This document shows positions 1-10,949 of a stretch of DNA of 64,000 nt, piece by piece; positions within the stretch are counted from its first letter, which is position 1, and each line of letters opens with the position of its first letter. This DNA is from Sialis fuliginosa. Lineage: Eukaryota; Arthropoda; Insecta; Megaloptera; Sialidae. Where the stretch lies: contig OY540816.1 in assembly GCA_961205875.1 (NCBI GenBank), positions 20,408,701 to 20,472,700 on the forward strand, read 5' to 3'. The notes under the pieces were generated by a model. It did not search any database, was not told where the DNA came from, and was given only the letters and a program-made list of their open reading frames with translations. The position numbers and the translations under genes were made by a program.

Positions 1-35
1 ATATATTCAATTAATTTTTATTTCATTTTTGACAG

Positions 36-1394
36 GTTTTACTTGCATTGTTAATAATGTGGGGAGTTTGTGGTGCTTTGACAATGTCAAATGTGTTTCC
101 TTTAGGCCATCCTGCAAGAACTGATGTGAGAATAAGTATATTAAACAATGCTGAATGGTTTAGATTCCCTTATCCAGGTATTTATATCATTTTTGGGGTT
201 ATGTATGAATAAAAGCTAGGTTATAGTAGAATATATTAAATTATAAAGCAAATAAATAATATTTTAAGGTCAATGGGGACTACCTACTGTTAGTTTAAGT
301 GGAGTTCTTGGGATGTTAGCAGGCGTTCTAGCTTGCACCGTGGAATCGATAAGTTACTATCCAATTACAGCAAAAATGTGCAGTGAGTAGTCAATATTTC
401 AACTAAATGGTTTTATTATAAATAATAAATATATAAATTATAATTTATTTTTAACAGATGCCCCTCCACCCCCTGCTCATGTAATAAATAGAGGTATTGG
501 TACCGAAGGATTAGGAACTGTTCTTGCAGGGCTCTGGGGAAGTGGCAATGGAACTAATACATTCGGAGAAAATGTTGGAACGATTGGGATTACAAAGGTT
601 AGATTTGTTTTAATTGTTCTGATAATTGTTTAATCTTTATTCATTTTAGATCGGAAGTCGAAGAGTTATACAGTGGGCAAGCATTCTAATGCTTCTTCAA
701 GGAGTTATTAGCAAATTCGGTGCAGTTTTCATGATTATACCTGAACCTGTCGTCGGTGGTCTCTTTTGTATCATGTTCGGAATGATATCTGCTTTTGGTA
801 ATTGTTGCAAACCGAAACCCAACAATTAAAATATTATATCCCTATTTCACATTACAGGATTATCAACATTACAATACGTTAATTTAAATTGCGCACGTAA
901 TTTATTTATTCTGGGATTTTCGATTTTCTTTCCCCTTGTTTTGTGCCAGTGGATGGAAGAGCACCGAGATGTTGTCCAGACTGGTCTTCCAGAGTTAGAT
1001 AATGTTATAAGTGTTTTACTCAGTACCACGATATTGGTCGGTGGGTTTATCGGTTGTTTTCTGGATAACATGCTTCCAGGTATATTGTTAATTGTTTCGG
1101 TAAATTATTTCTATTACATTTAAATAACAAATGTTTAAGGTAACCCTGACGATAGAGGTGTTACTGCATGGATAAAAGAAATGGCGTTAACTAATGAAAA
1201 TAACGGAGGTATCGTAGCAAGTACTTACGATTTTCCCATTGGGATGAGTCTATTAAAAAGGTACGTACCTATTTACTATTTCCAAACATTTATCATTAAA
1301 TTATATACTTTATAGATGGAGATGGCCGACATATCTACCGTTCATGCCTACATACGGGATGAAGATATCAGAAGAAAACATAACAACAATGTGA
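36..1394 (+). CDS. SLC23 family nucleobase/ascorbate transporter, C-terminal part (5' end outside window)
   Basis: A membrane transporter of the SLC23 (NAT) family, whose members carry ascorbate or nucleobases across the plasma membrane. Seven exons are visible: 36-177, 269-382, 458-597, 650-797, 858-1079, 1140-1260 and 1316-1394. They splice to 966 nt (321 codons plus TGA) with GT/AG borders throughout; the first exon opens in frame after an acceptor, so the N-terminal half lies left of the window. Family signals are the GxGNGTNTFGENVGTIGITKIGSRRVIQWAS stretch (read in two parts: GNGTNTFGENVG and TKIGSRRV), then IPEPVVGGLFCIMFGM, and hydrophobic helices around LFILGFSIFFPLVL and VLLSTTILVGGFIGCFL. 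The C-terminus (residues after RWRWPTYLPF) is short and cytosolic in the family. The substrate cannot be told from sequence. The gene faces the cassette gene tail to tail, 137 bp between stop codons. Confidence 0.9.
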
Positions 1395-1435
1395 TATGTA
1401 TATTAAATAACAAATACAATTCTATTATAAATTAA

Positions 1436-1445
1436 AATAAATAAA
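1436..1445 (+). terminator. Poly(A) signal of the SLC23 gene
   Basis: Two overlapping AATAAA hexamers lie 42-51 bp after the SLC23 stop codon. They are the natural 3'-end signal of that gene. Confidence 0.55.
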
Positions 1446-1531
1446 CATAAAAACGAGTATCATTTAGTTACATAATAAGTTCCTATATATCACAGATGAT
1501 TACAAAACTTAACAAAAATAAAACAATCCAT

Positions 1532-4000
1532 TCAACACGACCGTCGGAAAGAAAAATCATCGATTCTTTCTAATCGTTCTTCAAAATCTTGGAGACTTCT
1601 AGTCTCCAACCAACCTTCATCAGCAACAAAGTTACCTTCTGTATCTCCCCAATCATCATCCCAATCTTCTCTAGGTTCTTCCCATTCGTCATGTAATTGA
1701 TTTATGCCTTCAATTTCTGCCTCATTAATTTCAGGCACGTATTCTGAAAAATTATTTAAACATAAAATAAATTTACAATCGATATCCACTAACAACTTTT
1801 AAACATTACCGGCTAAATCTGCTTCTACAATTCCTGGTGCCGGCATCCATTCAATTCCAGCATCATCAACACCAAATTCTGCAGCTTGGAATTCCCTTGA
1901 TAGATTTCTTCTTTGTGTTGGACCATGGAAAAGTCTTGGATCACCTCGGTATCTGCGTCGTTCTGAAAATATTTAACAATTAATGATCGTAAATACACTC
2001 ACTAGTTGTTCTTCTTACTTTGATTCAACCACTCCCAAGACTTCTCTCCATTGCGTCTAGGACTTCCAGTTGGTGATAAAACATTTCCAAATACGCTTGA
2101 ATCTCTTGAAGATATATCGTCTTCATCATACAACCAACTAGGGATTGAGTGTACACTTAATCGTGGACTCCTCGATCTTCTGCCTCGACTTCTTGAACGC
2201 CCTCTTCTTCTATCGATAATTGGCCTGTTCAATGCTTCAGGTGGAGTTTCATAAATTTCATCTCCAATTAATCGTTCGTTCAACATCCTTGAAGGTGTAG
2301 TGGCTCTTGGAGAATATGGACTCAAGGGTCGCTCAAAAACCATAATATATTCATCATCTGATCCAGAATCCGAGTCTTCTGCATATTCCACTGAGCTATC
2401 AAGCATGCCTCTGTCCAACCTTCCTGGGGAATAAATGGTTTCATCGTAGTCATCCATTCTAGGAGACACATATCTTCTTCCACTGGGTGGAGTGTAAGCA
2501 GACATTTCTGCTAAATCTTCAGAAAGTATTAAAATACACAAACTATATTAGTTACGATGATTATAACAATCAGAAGGGTTAAAACAATTCTAAGCAATAC
2601 ACAAGTATATATAGACATCTGCATAAGTTTTTATCTTTCATTTGCGCTTACATTTAAATAAAGTAATTTTGCTGTCCAATTACCAATAAATCAATAATGT
2701 TCAGTGCTAGTTCTGAAATCAAAATTGTTATGTACTAACCTATAGGAGTATGTATACTTCTTGTACTTCCCCATCCAACTTCAGGTGTTCCTGCTCGAGA
2801 AGTAAAAAGCCAACCAGGAACTGAATGCCCAGAGGAATCGTAACCTATGAAATGAAAAATTCATTTAGTTACATTACAAGAATAATAATGTTTAATATTT
2901 ACCTCTTCCAGACAGACTTCTAGTATCTCCCCAATCTTCTGCTGGTCCATCCCATTCGTTACATAATTGATTTATACCTTCAATTTCTGCCTGATTAATT
3001 TCAGACACGTATTCTGAAAATTTTTTTTAAACGTATAAAATAAATTTCAAAACAGCCAGACAATAATAAATTTAAACATTACCAGGTAAATCTGCTTCTA
3101 CGATTCCTGGTGCCGGCATCCATTCAATTCCAGTATCATCAATACCAAATTCTGCAGCTTGGAATTCCCTTAATAGATTTCTTCTAAGTGTTGGACCATG
3201 GAAGAGTCTTGGATCTCCTTGGTATCTGCGTCGTTCTGAAAATATTTAAAAATAAATGATTGTAAATACACACTAGTTGTTCTTCTTACTTTGATTCAAC
3301 CACTCCCAAGACTTCTCCCCATTGCGTCTAGGACTTCCAGTTGGTGATAAAACATTCCCAAATACGCTTGAATCTCTTGAAGATATATCGTCTTCATCAT
3401 ACAACCAACTAGGGATTGAGTGTACACTTAATCGTGGACTCCTCGACCTTCTGCCTCGACTTCTTGAACGCCCTCTTCTTCTATCGATAATTGGTCTGTT
3501 CAATGCTTCAGGTGGAGTTTCATAAATTTCATCTCCAATTAATCGTTCGTTCAACATCCTTGGAGGAGGAGTAGCTCTTGGAGAATATGGACTCAAGGGT
3601 CGCTCAAAAACCATAATATATTCATCATCTGATCCAGAATCTGAGTCTTCTGCATATTCCACTGAGCTCTCAAGCATGCCTCTGTCCAACCTTCCTGGGG
3701 AATAAATGGTTTCATCGTAGTCATCCCTTCTAGAAGACACATATCTTCTTCCACTGGGTGGAGTGTAAGCAGACATTTCATTTAAGTTAGGACTTTGAGC
3801 GATTATTGACGAGTCCAATTGTCTTGGGGAACGTGGCGGAGATTTCGCATACATCCTTCCACTTGGGGGAGTGTAGGCAGACATTTCACGACTTGGTGAA
3901 GATTGACGACTTGGACTTAATTTGACTGGAGTTGTCTTACCTGGATTAAAACCTATTTCGTTATAAAAATTCATATTGTTCATTTGTCCCCATTCTTCAT
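1532..4000 (-). repeat. 1.27-kb tandem duplication at the 3' end of the cassette gene
   Basis: Exon 2016-2507 matches the left part of exon 3287-4000, exon 1810-1962 matches 3083-3235, and exon 1532-1743 matches 2903-3013, each at an offset of about 1270 bp. The serine/arginine-rich stretch with DRRRGRSRSRGRRSRS is nearly identical in both copies. Exon 2740-2844 (GWLFTSRAGTPEVGWG) lies between them and has no second copy in the left unit. Confidence 0.85.
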
Positions 4001-7000
4001 CTAAAATAAATTAACAGTATTTTACAAAAAAATAAAATAAAATAATTTAATTTTTACCTTGAGGTTGACCAAATTCCGCTCCAAAATCGAACGCATTCGA
4101 AGCAAAATCTGAAAAAAAATTGTTAACATTAAAAAGTTAAATGAAAATACGAAACTTTAATTACCTAATTCAGGACCAAAGTCCACTGGCGCTCCTTGAT
4201 CTAAAAAAAAAGTTATTGCGTAGTTTAAAATTAATAAATATATTTATTTATTTTTACCTTTTTCACTTCTCTTGCCCCCTTCATTACCAAACATCATAAA
4301 CTTCTCTTCCAAAGCCAGAACATCTCCAGCTGATTTCCATTCATCTTCTTTCATTTCTTCAAACGGTACCGGATCTTCAAATAAAAATATCAATCAAGAA
4401 ACTGTTTCTTTATTTTTTATTTAATAAAGCACACATACCTTCTTCTTTTACATCGTACCGCCCAGTCATAAACTGATCTGCAGGCATCCATTCTTTTATT
4501 GCATCGTCTTCTAAACCAAAATCTTTCATTTTATACTCTTTAGTAATGATGGTTTTCTTTCTTGGACCACCAGAGAACAGTTCGGGATCTTTATGAATCA
4601 CTAGAACGATATCGATATTAAAAAATTGAATTTAAATTATTATTCATCTGATAAAAATATATATTACCTTTTTTAGTGACTGTTATTTGCGAATTTCCTC
4701 TTTGAGGGGTGCCCCTTTGTGGAGTTCCTCTTGGAGCATTTGCCCTTTGAGGAGTCCCCCTTTGAGAAGTTCCTCTTTGAGGAGTGCCTCTTTGTGGAGT
4801 TCCCCTTTGAGGAGTTCCTCTTGGAGCAATTGGTCTTTGTGGGGTTCCTCTTGCAGGAGTTCCCTTTCGTGGAGTTCCTCTTACAGGGGTTCCTTTTTTT
4901 GCCGCACCTTTTTTCGTAGGAGTTATTCTAAAATAATAATTATTTTTTGTTATGTAGTTTTGAATTTTTCCTACTGAATTGGGAATTATACTAACGTAAA
5001 ATCTACCAAATCTTCATCGAGCCAAGCCCATTTATTCACTTTAACATCTCTCTGTGGACTTGGACTTCGAGCCATCCTAATAGACTTCCTCCTTCCTAAT
5101 TAAGCAACAAAAATAAAAATACAGTACACAATATAATACTGTAAATAAAATAATTACCTTCAGAGCCTTGCGATTGCCTTGGAGGTAAACCTGAAAAAAA
5201 AACTCGTTATATAAATCTACCTTTTTCGTAATACTACTTTATCAAAGGAAGTTAGCAGTAATTTTTTTTTAATAAGGCAATATTTTTCATGACTCCGGAA
5301 AGCTAAATGATTCTGTAAATATACCTGGAGCATCAAACATAGCAGCGGCTTGTTCCCATTGTTCATCTGAAAAAAAATTATATATTACATTATAATTTCA
5401 TAAATATATTTTTTATTTGTAATTATTTAATTACCTTCCATTCCGTTTGCAGGTGATACTACTTTTTGTATTTCAATTTCATTAGTGTAAGCTCTAGGAG
5501 ATGCATATCTTCTTCCACTGGGTGGAGTGTAAGCAGACATTTCTTTTAAGTTAGGACTTTGAGCGATTATTGACGAGTCCAATTTTCCTGGGGAACGTGG
5601 AGAAGATTTCGCATACATCCTACCACTTGGAGGAGTGTAGGCAGACATTTCACGACTCGGTGAAGATCGACGACTTGAACTTGATTTCACTGGAGTTGTC
5701 TTTTCTATAGTAAGTGTTTTAATTGAACTTGGCGACTTCCTACCTCCATGTTCATCTAAATCAAATCAACATCATTATTACAGAAAATAAAATCAGTCAA
5801 AAATCCCTCACCAGATTTTCGTGGAGAAAAATCTATGACTTGAAATTCTTGTATATCATGAGCTTGGGTTGCTTCTTCTAAAATAAAATAAAATCATTCA
5901 TACTGACCGATAACAAATTTAATATTTATTTATATTACCTGCATTAAAACCTATTTCGTTATAAAAATCCATATTGTTCATTTGTCCCCATTCTTCATCT
6001 AAAATAAATTAACAGTATTTTACAAAAAACAATAAAATAAAATAATTTAACTTTTACCTTGAGGTTGGCCAAATTCAGCTCCAAAATCGAATGCATTCGA
6101 GGCAAAATCTAAAAAAATTGTTTACATTACAAAGTTAAATGAAAATACGAAGCTTTAATTACCTAATTCAGGACCAAAGTCCACTGGCGCTCCTTGGTCT
6201 AAAAAGAAAGTTATTGCGTAATTTAAAAATTATAAATATATTTCTTTATTTTTACCTTTTTCACTTCTCTTGCCCCCTTCATTACCAAACATCATAAACT
6301 TCTCTTCCAAAGCCAGAACATCTCCAGCTGATTTCCATTCATCTTCTTTCATTTCATCAAACGGTACCGGATCTTCAAACAAATGTATCAATCAAGAAAC
6401 TGTTTCTTTATTTTTTATCTAATAAAGGACACATACCTTCTTCTTTTACATCGTACCGCCCAGTCATAAACTGATCTGCAGGCATCCATTCTTTTATTGT
6501 ACCATCTTCTAAACCAAAATCTTTCATTTTATACTCTTTAGTAATAATGGTTTTTTTTCTTGGACCACCAGAGAACAGTTCGGGATCTTTATGAATCACT
6601 AGAATGATATTGATATTAAAAAATTGAATTTAAATTATTCATCTGATTAAAATATATATTACCTTTTTTAGTGACTGTTATTTGCGAAGTTCCACTTTGA
6701 GGGGTGCCCCTTTGAGGAGTTCCTCTTTGAGGAGTCCTTCTTGGGGCATTTGCCCTTTGAGGAGTTCCTCTTTGAGGTGTCCCTCTTGGAGCATTTGCCC
6801 TTTGAGGGGTCCCCCTTTGAGGAGTTCCTCTTGGAGCAATTGGTCTTTGTGGGGTTCCTCTTGCAGGAGTTCCCCTTTGTGGAGTTCTTCTTATAGGGGT
6901 TCCTTTTTTTGCTGCACCTTTTTTCGGAGGAGTTATTCTAAAATAATAATTATTTTTTGTTATAACCATAAGGGTACATCTACATAACATAGAAGGAAAG

Positions 7001-10000
7001 ATGTAGTTTTGAACTTTTCCTTTTGAATATTGAATTATACTGACGTAAAATCTACCAAATCTTCATCAAGCCAAGCCCATTTATTCACTTTAACATCTCT
7101 CTGTGGACTTGGACTACGAGCCATCCTGATAGACTTCCTCCTTCCTATTTAAGCAACAAAAATAAAAATAGAGTACACAATTTAATACTGTAAATAAAAT
7201 AATTACCTTCAGAACCTTGGATTGTCTTGGAGGTAAACCTGAAAAAATCCACATTTTTCGTAATACAACTTTATCAATGGAAGTTAGCAGTAAAAATTAT
7301 GTAGTTATTTATTTTTAAACATTATTTAATAAGGCAATATTTTTCATGACTCCGGAAAGCTAAATGATTGTGTAAATATACCTGGAGCATCAAACATACC
7401 AGCGGCTTGTCCCCATTGTTCATCTGAAAAAAATATATATATTACATTATAATTTCATAAATATATTTTTTTATTTTGTGATTATTTAATTACCTTCCGT
7501 TCCCCTTGCCGTTGATAATTTTTTTTGTATTTCAATTTCATGTACTTCTTGTACAGGCGCTTGTTCTGGAACAAACAAAAATATTCATCGCATTCCCTGT
7601 ATTTTTTTAAATCAATTATTTACCTTGGTTAAATCCTATTTCATCATAAAAGTTCATATTGTTCATTTGTCCCCATTCTTCTTCTAAAAAAATAAAATAA
7701 ATATAGACAAAAAATTATTTTTAATTTAATAAATGTTATATTACCAGGCTGAGGTGTAATTTCATTTATGATTTCAATTTGTTTTATTTCTTGAACTGGG
7801 GGTTCTAAAAATAAATCGAATTTAATAAAATTTCTCAAAATTTTTATCTAGGCATATAAAAAATAATTAATGTATTTTTTACCTGGATTAAAACCAATTT
7901 CACCATAAAAATCCATATTGTTCATTTGCCCCCATTCTTCTTCTGCAAAAAATTTTATAAAATATTATATATCAATAAAAAAATAAATAAAATATCATAT
8001 AAATACCTTGCGGTTGGCCAAATTCAGCTTGAAAATCAAAAGCGTTTGACGCAAAATCTAAAAAAAATATATATATATGTACCAATTAATATTGAAGTAA
8101 TAAAAAAAATTATACCACATATAAAATTACCTAGTTCAGGACCAAAATCTACTGGAGGTCCTTGAGCTAAAACAAAATAAGTTTTTAAATGAATTAACGT
8201 TTGTAATTTTAGTAATAACTTTTACCTTTCATACTCCGTTTCTCTCCTTCACCTCCAAACATCATGAATTTCTCTTCGATGGCTAGGATATCTCCAGCAG
8301 ACTTCCAATCATCTTCTTTCATTTCCTCAACTGGTATAGGATCTTTAAACAACATTATCAATCAGAAAAATATGTACTTATTGTTTATTTATTTTATTTA
8401 TTATTTTATGAACGTACCCTCTTCTTTTACATCGTATCGTCCAGCCATAAACTGGTCCGCAGGCATCCATTCTTTAATAGCGTCATTTTCTAGACCGAAA
8501 TCTTCCATTTTGTATTTGTCAGGAATATCAGCCCGATGCCGAGGACCAGCAAAAAGCCTCGGATCTTGATAAGGCACTAAAAGTATATTTATGTTTTTTC
8601 AAATAAGTCAATATATTTAATTAGATAATTAAAAATTATATTTACCATCAGGCTCGCCTTCAACTTTCCTAAAAATAAATATATATTAAATTTTTTGGTG
8701 ATTCCTATCTACGTATATCAAAATAGATCTAATTTTATCAAAATTTCAATCTACATCAATTACCAAAAAAATTAATCTAAAATTTAACTCGGCAATCTTT
8801 GTTTCTTAGATCTATGTTTATCAAATTAAATCTAAATTTTTTTAATTTAAATTTCCTTAGATCTAAATAGATCTATAGTAATTGGTTTAGATCTAAATTA
8901 TTTTTTCCCTTGTAGTAACTATTTTTGCCTATATTTTATTATATATCATAAAAGTGACCAAACATGGGCTGAATTGACAACCATAATGATGTGGCTTTCA
9001 CCCAGAAGCCAAGAACCATAGATATTATTTTTGGCTAATTTTTTTCAACAAAAAAAAATTCGATGTTATCTAATAACTAAAAGGTTTTTTTTTAGGAAAG
9101 ACTGTTAGTGTATATTCTTTTCCCTTACGTAAAATCAACTAAATCTTCATTTAGCCAAGCCCAACGATTAACTCTTGGATCTCTTTCTGGACTTGGACTA
9201 CGAGCCATTCGTATAGATTTTCTTCTGTCTATATATAAAGTGAAAAATGTTAGAATTATACTTAAAACGCTTATATTTCAGAGTAGACATCATTTGGTTA
9301 AGAGACTAAATATTGAATTGTTTTCAAAAGGTTTGCCATCAAACTTTTGAACTCAACTGAATTGAAGAAAATTACCTGTATCACCATCTTCAGTTCTAAA
9401 AATTAAATAAATAAATAAATAAAAAACATATACTGCAATTATAAATATGTTTAATTTACTCACATTGCATCTTCTTTTTCTTTTTCCATCATTATCTCCC
9501 AATTAATAGTTTGTTGTACTTTTCTTGAATTCGATCCCCACGATGGTGATGGAAGATCGCCTATTCCTAGAGACTTTCTTACTGTTGGACGAATAAAAAT
9601 AACAACGCATGTAAATGTATTATAATAATTAATAATACTTACGATTATCTGGGTCGTTCATAGTTAATTGTTGCATTAATCTTTCTCCGATTGTGGGAGA
9701 TGAACGAGATGAAGGAGGCATTGCAGATTGAACTGGAGAGTGTAAACTTTTACTTCCTATAAATAAAAATACATTAAATACTAAAAATTCCAACTCTATT
9801 TTATGTATATCAAACTTAACCTTACTTTATGCAACCATAACCTACAATGTTAGTTGTTAATATGAAAAATATTATTTTTATTACCAGTTGGAGGCACTCC
9901 AGTTTCTGGTTGATGCCAAGTTATGATTGGTTCGTTTGATATTGCATAAAATGCATGGATACCGAAGTTTGTTATTTCTTGTAAAGCTGCGTATTGTTGT

Positions 10001-10671
10001 AAGTCTGATGAAAATTCAGTCGTAATGTCAGGAAATTTTTTTGTTTTGCTTGCAGCATTTAAGAAGTATTTCACTACATCTTGAACGTTCTGTAATATTT
10101 AAATCTATATAAAATACAAAATCAATATAAGTAAAGATTCTGTTACCTTTAAGTCATCTGTAAAATCTTCTAGTTGTCCTTCTTTAGGAGGTTTTACAAA
10201 AGGTCCGATTAGTTCTTTCCTTTGCAGGATACATAATAATATTTTTAAATAGTCAGTTCGTAACTTTTTTTCTCCTGATTCAGGGTCCCTTATTTTTTGA
10301 ATCCATGATGCTGCAGCTACTCTTTCTATAATTTTTTATTATTCATGATTATTTAACAATATCAAATCATGTTTTTTAATCTTTTTGTACGTATACGATG
10401 AAATCATTTATTATTTTTTACAGAAACATTGCTAGGATTCCTTGCACCCCCAGCAAGGACCTGTATCTGTGTCCTGTTTATTTAAAAAAATTAACTAAGT
10501 TCATTTTACTATCTTTTATAAATTGGTCTTTCCTGAAGCCTTGACGGAAGTCAGTTTCACTACGCCTCTGAATTTTTATTACTTACCGTTATATTGAGGT
10601 AAATTAAATACAAGTGGTTTTGCAAATTTCAAATAAAAATCCAATTCACTTTCTTTTTCAACTGTTGCCAT
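1532..10671 (-). CDS. DUF4485-like protein with tandemly duplicated exon cassettes (42 exons, about 1809 aa)
   Basis: Function unknown. Reading from ATG at 10671, the first three exons (10587-10671, 10147-10325, 9885-10089) encode a domain resembling DUF4485 (about residues 8-90; signals ASWIQKIRDPESG and LLCILQRKELIGPFVKPP). Next come 9643-9756, 9464-9581, 9376-9395 and 9129-9228, then mostly short exons down to 1532-1743. The rest is acidic and low in complexity, with recurrent modules: EEWGQMNNMDFY, EWMPADQFM, PVDFGPEL, FASNAFDFGAEFG, EMSAYTPPSGR and basic GTPQR runs. I joined 41 exons: 5430 nt, exactly 1810 codons, no internal stop. The remaining exon (7207-7238) carries a one-base deletion and only fits if skipped. 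Nearly every border is phase 1, so cassettes can be duplicated or skipped without breaking the frame. No signal peptide or membrane segment is seen. Gene model by eye; DUF4485 assignment is from motif memory and is moderately sure. Confidence 0.72.
3941..5998 (-). repeat. Exon cassette copy Z and its 5' flank (recent ~2.0-kb tandem duplicate)
   Basis: Cassette Z holds exons 5325-5366, 5158-5190, 4996-5095, 4668-4927, 4439-4600, 4258-4374, 4165-4200, 4058-4108 and the EEWGQMNNM exon ending at 4000. Each matches an exon of cassette Y about 1998-2059 bp to the right. Exon 4258-4374 differs from 6256-6372 at about one base, and the introns match too, so the duplication is young and included non-coding DNA. 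The span also contains exons 5435-5755 and 5812-5877 and the cassette Y exon 5939-5998. Confidence 0.85.
5939..7565 (-). repeat. Exon cassette copy Y (partner of cassette Z)
   Basis: Exons 7494-7565, 7382-7423, 7207-7238 (one base deleted), 7045-7144, 6663-6937, 6437-6598, 6256-6372, 6163-6198, 6058-6108 and 5939-5998. The order, lengths (42, 33/32, 100, 275 against 260, 162, 117, 36, 51, 60) and phases match cassette Z. Confidence 0.85.
7624..9228 (-). repeat. Older, diverged exon cassette X
   Basis: Exons 9129-9228, 8646-8668, 8418-8576, 8226-8342, 8131-8166, 8007-8057 and 7883-7942 mirror cassettes Y and Z in order and length (100, -, 159, 117, 36, 51, 60), offset about 1.94-2.08 kb from Y. 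Proteins clearly align (EWMPADQFMAGRYDVKEE; QGPPVDFGPEL) but introns do not. The long basic GTPQR exon is replaced here by a 23-nt microexon. Two further phase-1 exons, 7745-7804 and 7624-7683, follow; the latter repeats the EEWGQMNNM module. Confidence 0.8.
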
Positions 10672-10905
10672 TATGTCGTTATTTTACTAAGAATTTATTT
10701 TACATTTTCCGAAAACTAAAATTTTGAATATACTGAAATTTTTAAATGAAATTACTGAAAATATAAACTGACAGTTATGTAATTAAATCTAAGGACTTGT
10801 GATCATACATTATTATAATAAATAACTATCTTAATTTTAACAACTGTAAATAATATTTATTTAAAAAAATAGTAGTAGGTACATGCATTTTACAACAAAC
10901 ATAAA

Positions 10906-10911
10906 TTTATT
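10906..10911 (-). terminator. Poly(A) signal candidate
   Basis: TTTATT on the plus strand reads AATAAA on the minus strand, 39 bp past the stop codon of the gene at 10950. A second one lies at 10856-10861. Confidence 0.45.
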
Positions 10912-10949
10912 TTGAACAGACCAGAAAAAACCATAACAAATCAATAACA

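Noticed and set aside
2051..3525. Identical 67-codon plus-strand frames at 2051-2254 and 3322-3525
   Set aside because: They are antisense shadows of the duplicated SR-rich exon; identity comes from the duplication, not from a second gene.
4687..6987. Plus-strand frames of 96-101 codons with Leu/Ser/Arg repeats
   Set aside because: Reverse reading of the GTPQR-coding minisatellite exons, which splice properly on the minus strand.
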